A stretch of 53,106 nucleotides of DNA, taken from assembly GCF_000156175.1 (NCBI RefSeq), contig NZ_GG692710.1, positions 994,417 through 1,047,522 of the forward strand, in the 5' to 3' direction. Position 1 is the stretch's first letter, and each line of letters opens with the position of its first letter. Below are positions 1 through 8,643 of the stretch, one piece after another. A model generated the notes under the pieces. It saw only the letters and a program-made list of their open reading frames with translations. It did no database searches and was not told where the DNA came from. The position numbers were made by a program, and so were the translations under genes. Origin of the DNA: Collinsella intestinalis DSM 13280 (GTDB lineage: Bacteria > Actinomycetota > Coriobacteriia > Coriobacteriales > Coriobacteriaceae).

Positions 1-218
1 GGAGCTTGGTCTCGAAGCTGTAGGAGTTGTGGGTTCGTTCCCACTATTGAGGGGCCTTCCGGTCCGACGGCCTTGTATGCATAGAGCCATTTTTCCACAG
101 TGCCTACGGGAATGCCGAGCGAAGATGAGACGGAGCGCTTGCCGAACCCCGCCTCGAAGAGCTCCAAAGCCCTTTCCCTGACCTCAATACCGTGCCTTAA
201 CCTTTTAGCGTTTTGCAT
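1..218 (-). CDS. IS3-family transposase OrfA-like helix-turn-helix protein (partial)
   Basis: The frame starts at an ATG at 218 and runs leftward off the window edge, so only the first 72 residues are visible. They read as a helix-turn-helix of the IS3/IS150 OrfA type: a basic start (MQNAKRLRHGIEVRERALEL), a turn around FGKRSVSSSLGIPVGTVEKW, then LYAYKAVG. By family knowledge this half binds the element's ends and is joined to an integrase half by frameshifting; that part lies outside the window. The 48 bp upstream look like the terminal inverted repeat of such an element, which supports the call. Confidence 0.7.
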   Translation of the reverse strand, partial: MQNAKRLRHGIEVRERALELFEAGFGKRSVSSSLGIPVGTVEKWLYAYKAVGPEGPSIVGTNPQLLQLRDQA

Positions 219-266
219 GAAGAAAGTTTCCCATTTCTCGTTGTCCAAGAAATGGGAGGCAGTTCA
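219..266. mobile_element. Terminal end of an IS3/IS150-like insertion sequence
   Basis: On the minus strand the segment begins TGAACTGCCTCCCATTTC and continues TTGGACAACG, then repeats the inverse as GAAATGGG. This is the typical outer end of IS150-group elements as I know them, and it lies directly upstream of the OrfA-like frame. The hairpin arms cccatttct and agaaatggg are perfect. The element boundary is inferred at about 266; the other end is not in the window. Confidence 0.55.
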
Positions 267-285
267 GACGGGCGCCTTTTCTCAT

Positions 286-1464
286 CTACTTCTTGGGGAA
301 CCACTTTCGCAGGAAGCTGAAGTGCGTCTCGGACAGCACGATCGACAGGAAGATCAACACAAAGCCGAAGATCAGCTTACCGGTGAGCACTTCACCCGCC
401 ATGAGGACGGAGAACAGCACGCCCGAGGGGCTCTCGAGCGAGAGCAGCAGCGAGCCAGTCGCCGGCGGCACGTGCGAGAGCGCCTGATTCTGCAGCAGCA
501 GGCCGATGGTGGTGCACACCACGGCGAGGAACACGAGCTGGCCGACAATCTCGGGCGTCCACTGCCCGGCGGGGACGCGGGGCTCGAAGGCGGTGGTAGC
601 CGCAAGCGAGAACAGGCCCACGAACAGGAACATCCACGAGGTCAGGACGCTGACGTCGCGCGTGCGGCCGATATGGCCCACAACCGCCATGTCCACGGCG
701 AAGAACACGGCGCCCACGAGCGTCATGAGGTCGCCCATCTGGATGCTGAAGTTGTCGAGCGCGACGAAGCCCACGCCCACCAGGCACAGCAGCGCAGAGG
801 CGATATGCCACTTGGTGACGCGCTCCTTGAACAGAATGAGCGCGATGAACGGCACCAGGATGCAGTAGGTTCCGGTGAGGAACGCGTTCTTACCCGGGGT
901 GGTGTCGACCAGGCCGAGCGTCTGCGCGGCATAGGCCGACCAGATCACGCAACCCATGAGCACGCCAAACCCCAGGTACTCGCGGTTGAAGTGCGCCTTG
1001 ATGCGCTTGCGGAAGATGGTGAACATGATGACCGCCGACAGCAGGAAGCGACAGGCGAGCAGCATGAACGTGGGAACCGTATCCAGTACGGTCTTCATGG
1101 TCAGGAAGGAATAGCCCCAGATGAGCGCCATCGCGACGAGCATGAGCTTCCAAAACAGCGGCGAGCGGGCACCGGCACCTCGAAGCTTCCCCGGAGCGCG
1201 GTCCTCAGGCGGGACCGGCACGGCGTCCTTGCTTGCGAACGGATCGTTTTCTTCGATACCGGCGGTGGTCTTTGCCACCTGCTCCTCAATCACGGTCTTC
1301 AATTGAGCCCACGCCTCGCTTTCTCCCTCATAACGCACACCGGACCTGCAGGCACAGGCGTATTTCCAGGTGCCATCCTTATGCGCGCGCTTCATCGCAC
1401 GCACGTCCTCTATGGTCTTGACGGTGGTGATGTCATCCCCACGCTCGCGATCGATGCCGGTCAT
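286..1464 (-). CDS. EamA/DMT-superfamily transporter with cytosolic N-terminal extension
   Basis: The product has 392 residues. About 100 polar residues come first, including a segment with WKYACACRSGVRYEGE that could be a small separate domain. Some ten hydrophobic helices follow, starting near LMLVAMALIWGYSFLTMKTV, with the two-fold EamA repeat (second copy from about GDLMTLVGAVFFAVDMAVVG). Family members export or import small metabolites such as amino acids; no substrate can be read here. I chose the ATG at 1464 because AGGAAG lies five bases upstream. The in-frame GTG at 1515 has no ribosome site. It is a single gene, ending 20 bp from the IS end. Confidence 0.85.
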   Translation of the reverse strand: MTGIDRERGDDITTVKTIEDVRAMKRAHKDGTWKYACACRSGVRYEGESEAWAQLKTVIEEQVAKTTAGIEENDPFASKDAVPVPPEDRAPGKLRGAGARSPLFWKLMLVAMALIWGYSFLTMKTVLDTVPTFMLLACRFLLSAVIMFTIFRKRIKAHFNREYLGFGVLMGCVIWSAYAAQTLGLVDTTPGKNAFLTGTYCILVPFIALILFKERVTKWHIASALLCLVGVGFVALDNFSIQMGDLMTLVGAVFFAVDMAVVGHIGRTRDVSVLTSWMFLFVGLFSLAATTAFEPRVPAGQWTPEIVGQLVFLAVVCTTIGLLLQNQALSHVPPATGSLLLSLESPSGVLFSVLMAGEVLTGKLIFGFVLIFLSIVLSETHFSFLRKWFPKK

Positions 1465-1676
1465 CCCGGCTTCCTCGCGCACCCGAGCGTGGTGTCCGCA
1501 CCCCATAGGCGCCACTCGGCATCACATAGTTCTAGCGTCGGCCCCCCGACTTGATAAACATTACCATACGCTTTACCTGCAGCTCAACGCACCACGCTAA
1601 AGCGCTGGCTCGATATTTGCGAAAACGACGGGCCATCGTTCGCGCTGGCGCCGTGCGGCGAGAAGCAGACCTTGGC

Positions 1677-2267
1677 TCAGCGCTCCACGCATGTGACGGA
1701 GGTCTCGGGAAACGGCGTCACCGGAGGTTGGTCCGCACGGTGCTCCCCCAGCATCTTCTCCATCCAGACCATGTTGTACCAACGGCCGCCCTTGAACCCG
1801 CATCGGCAGAACTCCCCCACCAAGCGGTATCCCATATGCTCGTGGAAATGCTGGCTGTTGCGGGTAAGCGTCTCGTCATCCTCGCCATCCGGCACGGCGA
1901 TGCAAGCGTACATGTTGAGAACCCCTTGCGCGGCGAGCGCCCGCTCCAGGGCATCGTGCAGGGCGCAGCCGATTCCCTCGCCCGCATGACCCTGCGCCAC
2001 GTAAATCGAGGTCTCGACCGCCCAATCGTAGGCGGGACGGCCCTTGAAGGTTCCCGCGTAGGCGTACCCCACCAGGCGCCCGTCGAGCTCGGCAACCAGA
2101 TAGGGGAAGAACTCCATGGTCTTGCGCATGCGCTCGGCAAACTCCGCGGGCGTGGGCGGGACGTACTCGAAGGTGATCGCCGTCTCACGTACGTACGGTT
2201 CGTATATGGCAGCCAGCTCCTCGGCATCCTCGATACGTGCCAGCCTAACCCTCACGTCTCCGCTCAT
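1677..2267 (-). CDS. GNAT-family N-acetyltransferase (phosphinothricin acetyltransferase-like)
   Basis: The 196-residue product carries the acetyl-CoA loop in VAQGHAGEGIGCALHDALE. Its start, VRLARIEDAEELAAIYEPYV, and the stretch RPAYDWAVETSIYV match the phosphinothricin/methionine-sulfone acetyltransferase subfamily, which acetylates small amines in the cytoplasm. The C-terminal block GGRWYNMVWMEKML is also typical. An ATG at 2273 abuts the GAGGGG site, so the ATG at 2267, six bases further on, is the better start. The real substrate cannot be read from sequence. Confidence 0.88.
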   Translation of the reverse strand: MSGDVRVRLARIEDAEELAAIYEPYVRETAITFEYVPPTPAEFAERMRKTMEFFPYLVAELDGRLVGYAYAGTFKGRPAYDWAVETSIYVAQGHAGEGIGCALHDALERALAAQGVLNMYACIAVPDGEDDETLTRNSQHFHEHMGYRLVGEFCRCGFKGGRWYNMVWMEKMLGEHRADQPPVTPFPETSVTCVER

Positions 2268-2361
2268 GGCCATCCCCTCTCAAATCGTTTTCGTCTATCT
2301 TATCCCAGGCGTCGCCCCGCGGCCGCCCGCCATACGCGACCGGCAAGGCGCGCCCATACAG

Positions 2362-2392
2362 AAGGGCCGGCATGGAAACCACGCCGGCCCTT
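2362..2392 (-). terminator. Hairpin downstream of the aldolase gene
   Basis: Arms aagggccggc and gccggccctt are perfect 10-bp complements around an 11-base loop, 28 bp past the aldolase stop. There is no clear U-tract on either strand, so it may be a weak terminator or a 3'-end stabiliser. Confidence 0.5.
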
Positions 2393-2419
2393 CCGATGGG
2401 AGTAAGTTGTTACCGCGAA

Positions 2420-3268
2420 TTAGGCGCGGCCGCAGGAGCCGAGGTTCTCCATACGGATCTTGACGATCTTGGTGATCTCGGCCATACCAGCCTGACCCGG
2501 GTTCTTGGGGTCAAAGTTGTTGGGGTTCTCAGCCATGTAGGCCATGTAGCCCTTGGTGTAGGCCTGACGCAGCTCGGTGGCGTAGTTCACCTTGCAGATG
2601 CCGTTCTTGACGGCCTCGGCGACCTGCTCGTCCGGCACACCGGAGGTGCCATGCAGAACCAGCGGCACGTCGACGGCGGCGCGGATGGCCTTCACGACGT
2701 CCTGGTCGATGTGGGGCTCCTCGGTGTACACGCCGTGGGCGGTGCCCACGCCGATGGCGAGAGAGGTGCAGCCGGTGCGCTCGACGAACTCCTTGGCCTC
2801 GACCGGGTCGGTGTAGGGGGACTCGCCCTCGACCTCGACGTCGTCCTCCTTGCCGCCAACCTTGCCGAGCTCAGCCTCGACCGGCACGCCCATGCAGGCG
2901 CCGGCGTCGGCAACGGACTTGGTCAGGGCGATGTTGTCCTCGAAGGACTCGTGGGAGCCGTCGATCATGACGGAGGTGTAGCCGGTGCGAAGGGCCTTCA
3001 TGCAGCGATCATAGCCGTCGCCGTGATCGAGGTGCAGGGCCACGGGCACGGAAGCGCGCTCAGCGGCGGCCTTGACCATGCCGTAGAAATAATCGAGGCC
3101 GGTCTTCTTGATGGTGCCAGAGGTGGTCTGCATGATGACGGGGGACTTGGTCTCCTCCGCGGCGGCCAGGACGGCCATGACGAACTCGAGGTTCTCGACG
3201 TTGAAGGCGCCGACGGCGTAGTGGTTCTTCTGCGCGTCGAGCAGCATCTCCTTGGTGGTTACGAGCAT
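2420..3268 (-). CDS. Class II ketose-bisphosphate aldolase (tagatose/fructose-1,6-bisphosphate)
   Basis: The product has 282 residues. Zinc-site and phosphate-site motifs of the FbaA/GatY/KbaY family are visible: LHLDHGDGYDRC, AIGVGTAHGVY and PLVLHGTSGV. It would split a ketohexose 1,6-bisphosphate into DHAP and glyceraldehyde-3-phosphate. Neighbouring LacC- and LacAB-type genes suggest tagatose-1,6-bisphosphate as substrate. Most lac clusters instead carry the class I enzyme LacD. Fructose bisphosphate cannot be excluded. The start ATG follows GGGAG at normal spacing. The gene diverges from the DeoR regulator at 3578, with a palindromic operator candidate between them. Confidence 0.9.
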   Translation of the reverse strand: MLVTTKEMLLDAQKNHYAVGAFNVENLEFVMAVLAAAEETKSPVIMQTTSGTIKKTGLDYFYGMVKAAAERASVPVALHLDHGDGYDRCMKALRTGYTSVMIDGSHESFEDNIALTKSVADAGACMGVPVEAELGKVGGKEDDVEVEGESPYTDPVEAKEFVERTGCTSLAIGVGTAHGVYTEEPHIDQDVVKAIRAAVDVPLVLHGTSGVPDEQVAEAVKNGICKVNYATELRQAYTKGYMAYMAENPNNFDPKNPGQAGMAEITKIVKIRMENLGSCGRA

Positions 3269-3577
3269 GAGCTATCGCTCCCTTCTCGGCCCCGGTTCAC
3301 CCGTGGGCACCTGCCATACCGCCGGCACCGATACCGACGTAATTGCTGCATCCATTGTACAAAAGCGGCAGTTCACGTGCTGCGCTATTCACGCATGGCC
3401 GGCGTGTCCGCACACGCCCATCAGAAGAGAAACGAAAGATTCGCCCATCCTCGCGCATTTCGTCATATTTGCGTTCGTGATAAAACGAAAGAGAAACAAA
3501 CTCTTTTTGTTTCTCAAAAAGAAAATAATGCAAAATGAACTCATCACATTTTGCACACGATTGGCGAGGAGGCTTCC
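3269..3577. promoter_or_regulatory. Divergent control region between aldolase and DeoR genes
   Basis: This 309-bp gene-free stretch is markedly A/T-rich in its right half. It holds a perfect palindrome at 3491-3515 (separate entry) and two copies of ACGAAAGA, near 3429 and 3484. DeoR-family operators often contain such GAAA/TTTC blocks, so autoregulation and control of the aldolase are likely. No RNA gene was seen. Confidence 0.55.
3491..3515. promoter_or_regulatory. Palindromic operator candidate, GAGAAACAAA-N5-TTTGTTTCTC
   Basis: The 10-bp arms at 3491-3500 and 3506-3515 are exact reverse complements. The site lies 63 bp before the DeoR start. The adjacent DeoR-family protein is the natural candidate to bind it, as an inference from position and base content. 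Confidence 0.6.
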
Positions 3578-4387
3578 ATGTCCGCATCCACATCCCGCAC
3601 GTTCGCCGAGGAGCGTCGCACGGCCATCATGGATATGCTCGAGCACAGTGCTTCCGTGCAAGTCGCCGACATCGCACAGGCTTTCGGCGTCTCGACCGTC
3701 ACGGCCCGCGGCGACCTTGATGCACTCGCAGCAGCCGGCAAACTCAGGCGCACGCACGGCGGGGCCGTCTCGCTGCACAAGACCCTGACCGTTTCGGTCC
3801 AAGATCAGCGCGTCAACGTGAATGTCGATGCCAAGCAGTCCATCGCACGCGCCGCCCTTGAGCTGGTGCGCGATGGCGACACCGTGTTCGTCGATTCGGG
3901 CACCACGGCCCTCGAGTTCGTGCGCATGCTGGACATGCGCACGGGGATCACGATCATCACCGCAGATATCACCATCGCCGACTACATCGACGAGAGCCTC
4001 CCCTCGGTCGATGTCATCATGCTCGGCGGCGAGCTCCGCAAGGGCCACCGGTACCTCTTTGGGCCGCTCACCATGGCGGCCATCGCCACCATTCACGCCG
4101 ACCTCGCGGTGATCTGCCCGGGCGCATTCGTCGCAGGGCGCGGCTTTGTGACCGACTTCCCCCAAATGGCGGAGATCAAGCAAGCCGCGATGAGCGCCGC
4201 GAGCCATTCCGTCGCCCTCATGGACGCCAGCAAACTCACCTCCCGCGGAACGTATTGTTTCGCCCCCATCCATGCGGTCGACCACATCGTCATCGATAAA
4301 GACGACGAGGGCACCCTCTCGGATGCCCTCGACAAACTACCGAACGATGCCAAGCGCCCTCAGCTTATAGTCACCACTGAACAGTAG
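3578..4387 (+). CDS. DeoR-family transcriptional regulator (LacR/AgaR-like)
   Basis: The 269-residue product has an N-terminal DeoR winged helix (RRTAIMDMLEHSASVQVADIAQAF, then STVTARGDLDALAAAGKL and the wing RRTHGG). A phosphosugar-sensing DeoRC domain follows, with DGDTVFVDSGTTALEFVRML and DASKLTSRGTYCFAP. Family members repress sugar operons until a phosphosugar binds. The ATG at 3578 follows GAGGAGG by five bases; a TTG at 3551 was rejected. It sits among the tagatose-pathway genes and runs against them, so it probably senses an intermediate of that route. The recognition helix has ARGD where IRRD is usual. Confidence 0.88.
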   Translation: MSASTSRTFAEERRTAIMDMLEHSASVQVADIAQAFGVSTVTARGDLDALAAAGKLRRTHGGAVSLHKTLTVSVQDQRVNVNVDAKQSIARAALELVRDGDTVFVDSGTTALEFVRMLDMRTGITIITADITIADYIDESLPSVDVIMLGGELRKGHRYLFGPLTMAAIATIHADLAVICPGAFVAGRGFVTDFPQMAEIKQAAMSAASHSVALMDASKLTSRGTYCFAPIHAVDHIVIDKDDEGTLSDALDKLPNDAKRPQLIVTTEQ

Positions 4388-4490
4388 CGGGTTTTCCAGG
4401 TGCCCGAGGTTGCCGTGAAAGAGGAGGGCGCACGCCTTGCGTGCAGCGCCCAGCGATTGAACGGCAAGATCGGGTACCTAAGAAAGCCGC

Positions 4491-5426
4491 CTAGAGCTCG
4501 GTGACCTCAACGGCGTTGTAGACCTCGTCCCAGCGCTCGATGACCAAATGACCGGTCTGCGGGTCCATGGCGTTGAGCTTGCCGCAGGTGTTGGCCGTCT
4601 TGAGCACGGTCACGTCGTCGGCGCCGGCGGCGATGGCGTGCGCGAAGCCGGCGATGGTGGAGTCACCGGAGCCGGTGGCGTTCACGGCCGGGATCGGCGG
4701 GGTGACGGCGCGGTAGATCTTATCGCCGTGGAAGACAAAGGAGCCGGCGGCACCCATGGACACAACGACCCAAGGAATACCGGCGAAGCGCTCGTCGGCC
4801 TTGAGGGCGGCGGCCAGGTCGGTGACCTGATCGGGCGTGTAGCTGGTGCCGAGCAGGGCGTTGATCTCGGTGAGGTTGGGTTTCACGAGCGTGGGCTTGA
4901 CCTCGGCCTCGAGGGCGGCGTCGAGCGATGCGCCGGAGGTGTCGAGCAGCACGGGAACGTTGTGCTTGGCGGCCTCGGCGACCATGCCAGCGTAGAAGTC
5001 GGCGGGAACGCCCTTGGGCAGGGAGCCGGAGATGGTCACGCAGTCGGCCTTGGCGACGAGCTCGGCGAACTTAGCGGAGAAGGCGGCGAGCTCCTCGGCG
5101 GAAATCTCGGGGCCGCTCTCGAGAAGCTCGGTCTGGTTGCCATCATGCAGGATGTTCAGGCAGATGCGGGTCTCGCCGGCAATGGGCGTGAAGTCGTGGT
5201 TGATGCCGTCGGCGTCCATGAGAGAGCCCATGTAGGCACCCATGTGGCCGCCGAGCAGGCCTGTGGCAACAACGTCATCGCCGAGCTGGCACAGGACGCG
5301 GGAGACGTTGAGGCCCTTACCACCTGCGGTCTTCTTGGGGACGACGCGGTTCACGTCGTCGATGATCAGCTTGTCCAGCTGATACGCCGTATCGATGGCG
5401 GGATTCATGGTGACGGTCAGGATCAT
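4491..5426 (-). CDS. lacC: PfkB-family 1-phosphofructokinase / tagatose-6-phosphate kinase
   Basis: The 311-residue product opens with MILTVTMNPAIDTAYQL, typical of the FruK/LacC branch of the ribokinase family. It carries KTAGGKGLNVSRVL and the C-terminal NATGSGDSTIAGF, whose Asp is the catalytic base. It transfers phosphate from ATP to C1 of a ketose phosphate. The LacAB and aldolase genes favour tagatose-6-phosphate (LacC), but fructose-1-phosphate kinase activity is possible. AGGAGG four bases upstream fixes the ATG at 5426. The gene lies 102 bp after the epimerase, probably in one transcript. Confidence 0.85.
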   Translation of the reverse strand: MILTVTMNPAIDTAYQLDKLIIDDVNRVVPKKTAGGKGLNVSRVLCQLGDDVVATGLLGGHMGAYMGSLMDADGINHDFTPIAGETRICLNILHDGNQTELLESGPEISAEELAAFSAKFAELVAKADCVTISGSLPKGVPADFYAGMVAEAAKHNVPVLLDTSGASLDAALEAEVKPTLVKPNLTEINALLGTSYTPDQVTDLAAALKADERFAGIPWVVVSMGAAGSFVFHGDKIYRAVTPPIPAVNATGSGDSTIAGFAHAIAAGADDVTVLKTANTCGKLNAMDPQTGHLVIERWDEVYNAVEVTEL

Positions 5427-5528
5427 GGTTCCTCCTATTCTCGGACCCGATGTCCGAGTCCGGTACAACACGGTGAGGCCTCGGGCGGCACGACGTCCGC
5501 ATCGTCGTGCCGGACAGGACCGAAGGCG

Positions 5529-6413
5529 CTAGAGAATCTCGATCGAGAAGGTGCGGACGACGGTCTCGCCGGGCTTCGCGGTCAGGCAGCCGCGCTTGTC
5601 CTCGAATACATCGCCCTCATCGGAGCAGGTGGACAGGCCGCCCCACGGCTCGATGGCGACGAAATCGCCCTCGGGCTTGCTCCAGATGATGAGGTAGGGG
5701 AAGTCCGGGAAGGACACACGAAGGCCCTTCTCCTCCCCCTTCTTCACAAGGTCGACCGTACGGCTGTTGAGGACGTCGAAGATCGTCTCGGCGAAGTCGA
5801 AGAGCTCGTGGGTGAGCGGCAGCGTGCGGCCGACCATGGGGTTGGCGCTCCTGTTCTCCACGTCGATGAGGCCGGTGGACGGGACGGCGGTGCACAGGGT
5901 CGCGGCCTCGTCGGCATCGAAGCGCAGCTCGTAGTCGGAGTAGCCCTCGCCCTCGTCGAGCGGGCAGGCGAAGCCGGGGTGGCCGCCGATGAAGAACGGC
6001 ATGTCCTCGTCGCCCTCGTTGGTGACCTCGTAGCTCACCTGCAGCTTTGCGCCGTCGAGCGCATAGCGGGCGACCAACGTGAACGGGAACGGGAACTGCT
6101 CGAGCAGCTCGGGGTGCTCGGCGCTCGCGAGCTTGAACGCAATCGTGCCCTCGCCCTGCTCGGCGAGCTCCCACTCCTGCTTGCGGGCAAAACCGTGACG
6201 GCCCAGCTTGATCTGCTTGCCCGAGCGGGTCTGGGCAACGTCATCGCGCAGACCGCCGCAGATGGGGAAGCACACGGGAGCCTGACCGCTCCACACGGCG
6301 GGGTCTCCCTGCCAGAGATATTCACGCCCCTGGGAGACCAGGGAAGTGAAGGAGCCGCCGGCGGTGGTGAAGCCCACGCGCAGGGTGCCGTTGTCCAATA
6401 CGAATTCGGCCAT
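5529..6413 (-). CDS. Aldose 1-epimerase family protein (LacX-like)
   Basis: The 294-residue product belongs to the galactose mutarotase superfamily. It has the catalytic-type segments FPICGGLRDD, KLGRHGFARKQEW, FIGGHPGFACPL and, near the end, VAIEPWGGLSTCSDE. The expected catalytic His and Glu lie in GRHGFAR and IEPWGG. It would interconvert alpha and beta anomers of a sugar or sugar phosphate in the cytoplasm. LacX-type homologues sit in lac operons of Gram-positives, and this copy precedes lacC. Its own promoter lies in 6414-6540. Confidence 0.85.
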   Translation of the reverse strand: MAEFVLDNGTLRVGFTTAGGSFTSLVSQGREYLWQGDPAVWSGQAPVCFPICGGLRDDVAQTRSGKQIKLGRHGFARKQEWELAEQGEGTIAFKLASAEHPELLEQFPFPFTLVARYALDGAKLQVSYEVTNEGDEDMPFFIGGHPGFACPLDEGEGYSDYELRFDADEAATLCTAVPSTGLIDVENRSANPMVGRTLPLTHELFDFAETIFDVLNSRTVDLVKKGEEKGLRVSFPDFPYLIIWSKPEGDFVAIEPWGGLSTCSDEGDVFEDKRGCLTAKPGETVVRTFSIEIL

Positions 6414-6544
6414 CGCCTTCTCCTCTCCGCACTACGACATGCGAAAACAAGGGATTACATGCGTGCATGAAGCGTGTCTTGATTGTACCGCTCGAAAGCG
6501 ATATCAGGGTTTCGCCGCGACGCGGGCGGGCCGCCGCGACTCGA

Positions 6545-6591
6545 ATAAAGGAAACCAAAGAAAAGCCCGCACCCCTGTGGAGGCGCGGGCT
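6545..6591 (-). terminator. Rho-independent terminator after lacB
   Basis: On the minus strand AGCCCGC pairs with GCGGGCT (plus 6564-6570 with 6585-6591), followed by a U-rich run read from 6563 down to 6545. It separates lacAB from the epimerase-lacC unit. Confidence 0.75.
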
Positions 6592-6661
6592 ATCGGGGGT
6601 CTTTCGCCGGGGACGGGCTTCCGGGAAACGCCCGGTCGCGCCACCTTCTTCGGGTGATCGG

Positions 6662-7189
6662 CTAGTCGCGGTACTCGCCGCGGTCCCACTTCTCGATGAA
6701 CTCGTCGAAGAAGTGCGGATCGGCCTGGGCCTCGGCGTCGGCCTTGTTCACGGCGTCGATCTTGGCCACGAGGGCGTCGCGCTCGGGAGTCGACTCGTAC
6801 TCGGCCTCGAGGAACGCGAGCATGATGTCCGCCATGAGGAACTCGCCGGTGATCTTGCCGCCGAAGCCGACCACGTTGGCGTTGAGCTCGCGGCGGGCGT
6901 AGAGGGCGCTCGTCATATCGCGGACCAGGGCGCAGCGCGCGCCGGGCACCTTGTTGACGGAATTGGTGATGCCGATGCCGGTGCCGCAGAGGACAACGCC
7001 GAGGTCGGCCTTACCGGAGGCCACGGCCTCGCCCACGGCCTTGCCGTAGATCGGGTAATGGGTGCGGGTGTGGCTGTAGGTGCCGCAGTCGAGGACCTCG
7101 TAGCCGGCCTCCTCCAGGCGGTCGTGCAGGTACGTCTTCTCGTCGGTGACGATGTGGTCGCAGCCGAGCGCGATGATCTTCTTGGTCAT
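6662..7189 (-). CDS. lacB: Galactose-6-phosphate isomerase subunit LacB (RpiB/LacAB family)
   Basis: The 175-residue product has the RpiB fold landmarks: [17 protein letters not shown] at the start, [21 protein letters not shown] and the active-site loop [20 protein letters not shown]. The long C-terminal tail, ending [17 protein letters not shown], is typical of LacB and absent from ribose-5-phosphate isomerase B. With LacA it converts galactose-6-phosphate to tagatose-6-phosphate in the cytoplasm. It starts 12 bp after lacA and is surely co-transcribed. Confidence 0.9.
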   Translation of the reverse strand: MTKKIIALGCDHIVTDEKTYLHDRLEEAGYEVLDCGTYSHTRTHYPIYGKAVGEAVASGKADLGVVLCGTGIGITNSVNKVPGARCALVRDMTSALYARRELNANVVGFGGKITGEFLMADIMLAFLEAEYESTPERDALVAKIDAVNKADAEAQADPHFFDEFIEKWDRGEYRD

Positions 7190-7201
7190 GATTCGTTCCC
7201 C

Positions 7202-7630
7202 CTAGGCCATCTTGTTGAGCATGTCGACGCGCACCTGGTGACGGCCGGCGGCGTAATCGGCCTTGAGGAACTCGCGGGCGATCTTCTTGGCGACCTCGGA
7301 GCCCACCACGGCGGAACCCAGGCAGACGATGCGGGAGTTGTTGTGCTCGCGCGTCATGTAAGCGCTGCGCTCATCGGAGATGTTGGCGGCGACCATGCCC
7401 TTGACGCGGGTCGCGGCCATGTAGCTGCCCACGCCGTACGCGTCGAAGCAGAGGCCCTGCGAGCCCTCGTTCTCCATCAGGTCGGCGGCCACGGCGGTGG
7501 CGGAATCCACGAAATCGGCCGCCGGGGTCTCGGACAGGTCCACGACCTCGTGACCATCGGCGAGGAGCGTCTCCTTGACGGTCTCCTTCAAGGGCATGCC
7601 CTCGACATCGGAAGCGATTACGACTCTCAT
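7202..7630 (-). CDS. lacA: Galactose-6-phosphate isomerase subunit LacA
   Basis: The 142-residue product is the LacA half of the heteromeric isomerase. It begins MRVVIASDVEGMPLKETVKE and carries CFDAYGVGSYMAATRVKGM instead of the CGTGIG loop of LacB, plus SDERSAYMTREHNNSRIVC. The ATG at 7630 is preceded by AAAGGAGG, so the longer frame from 7657 was not used. It leads the lacAB transcript. A 16-bp sequence shared with the PTS-sulfatase promoter lies 62 bp upstream. Confidence 0.9.
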   Translation of the reverse strand: MRVVIASDVEGMPLKETVKETLLADGHEVVDLSETPAADFVDSATAVAADLMENEGSQGLCFDAYGVGSYMAATRVKGMVAANISDERSAYMTREHNNSRIVCLGSAVVGSEVAKKIAREFLKADYAAGRHQVRVDMLNKMA

Positions 7631-7691
7631 TGGCCCTCCTTTTGAGGTGATATGCATCGCTGTATGCGAGCGTTACTTTACAAACAGATAT

Positions 7692-7707
7692 AAACATATA
7701 CGAACAT
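7692..7707. promoter_or_regulatory. Shared operator candidate at the lacAB promoter
   Basis: AAACATATACGAACAT occurs here and, in the opposite orientation, at 16459-16474 before the PTS-sulfatase unit. The ATGTTCG half-site resembles those bound by GlpR-type DeoR proteins. It lies between a possible minus-strand -35 (TCGACA) and -10 (TATATC), where a repressor would block transcription. Confidence 0.6.
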
Positions 7708-7771
7708 TCTTGTCGAGCGTTTTTGTTGTATTTCTCAATAATTCTGAGCGTTATGCACAGTAATGTACAAA

Positions 7772-7800
7772 TGTGCGCACATGAAAAGCATGTGCGCACA
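7772..7800 (-). terminator. Perfect 12-bp hairpin after the TauE gene
   Basis: TGTGCGCACATG and CATGTGCGCACA flank a 5-base loop, 37 bp past the tauE-like stop. The U-tract is short (TTTG), so it is a probable but weak terminator for the sulfatase unit. It insulates the lacAB promoter from read-through. Confidence 0.55.
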
Positions 7801-7836
7801 AATCTACTCAGTTATTTGATTGCCGGGGATCCGAGA

Positions 7837-8619
7837 TCAACCGCAGTATCGCACCACGTTGAAACCGCTGATTAAAATGATGGCGACCATGAGGCCGCAG
7901 AACAATTTGTCCACCGCGGCATCGTCGATGTGCTTGTTCACGGCGCGACCCGCGATACCGCCGAGGATGCCGCAGGCGGCCATGCCCGCGAGCAGCGCGA
8001 CGTCGAGGTTGGACACGCCGCCCACGATCGCCGCGATCGTGCTCGCGGCCTGCGAGAACAAGATGATGTACAGCGAGCTTTGGGCCGCGCGTTTGGTACT
8101 CATGGTAAAGAAGTAGAACAGGACCACGAGGTTGATGGGCCCTCCTCCGATACCCAGGAAGGAGGAGGAGATGCCCAGCACCAGGCCGATGGCCATGCAG
8201 GGAATGGCTCCGGTGACATTGTGGGTGGCGATCTTTTCCTTGTTCAGGGTGTACAGCAGCGTCCCCACCGTGACGAGCATGAGCGTTCCCGCCTGCACGG
8301 CGCCGGCGATGTTCGCGTCGCCGAAGAACGATGCGACCGCGGAGAACATCTGGCGCCCCGCCAAACCGCCCGCAGCCGCGCCGACGGCAAGCGGGGTGTC
8401 GATCTTCGGATCGATCTTAGAGTCCCCCGAGACCTTCGACTTAATCACCGAGTAGCACGTCATCGACAGCACGGTGCATCCGGACAGGAAGTTGATGGTC
8501 GCGACGTCCGCGGCGCCGACGGCATCCATGACGGGCTTGATGATGATGCCGCCACCGATACCGCAAATGGCGCCGATGGTGGAGGCGAAGAACGCAATGG
8601 CAAATACGATCGCTAGCAT
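7837..8619 (-). CDS. TauE/SafE-family sulfite/sulfate-type exporter
   Basis: The 260-residue membrane protein has about eight hydrophobic helices. Both TauE repeats are marked by glycine-rich loops, IGAICGIGGGIIIKPVMDA and SSFLGIGGGPINL. TauE/SafE proteins move sulfite, sulfoacetate or related oxyanions across the inner membrane. As last gene of a sulfatase and sulfatase-maturase unit, it most likely removes the sulfate or sulfite released in the cytoplasm. That role is inferred from context. Confidence 0.85.
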   Translation of the reverse strand: MLAIVFAIAFFASTIGAICGIGGGIIIKPVMDAVGAADVATINFLSGCTVLSMTCYSVIKSKVSGDSKIDPKIDTPLAVGAAAGGLAGRQMFSAVASFFGDANIAGAVQAGTLMLVTVGTLLYTLNKEKIATHNVTGAIPCMAIGLVLGISSSFLGIGGGPINLVVLFYFFTMSTKRAAQSSLYIILFSQAASTIAAIVGGVSNLDVALLAGMAACGILGGIAGRAVNKHIDDAAVDKLFCGLMVAIILISGFNVVRYCG

Positions 8620-8643
8620 ACGGACTTTTCGAATCCTTCCCTG

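Noticed and set aside
4548-6470. 640-codon open frame on the plus strand
   Set aside because: It is antisense to lacC and the aldose epimerase, both of which have clear family motifs and ribosome sites. The composition is typical of a shadow frame.
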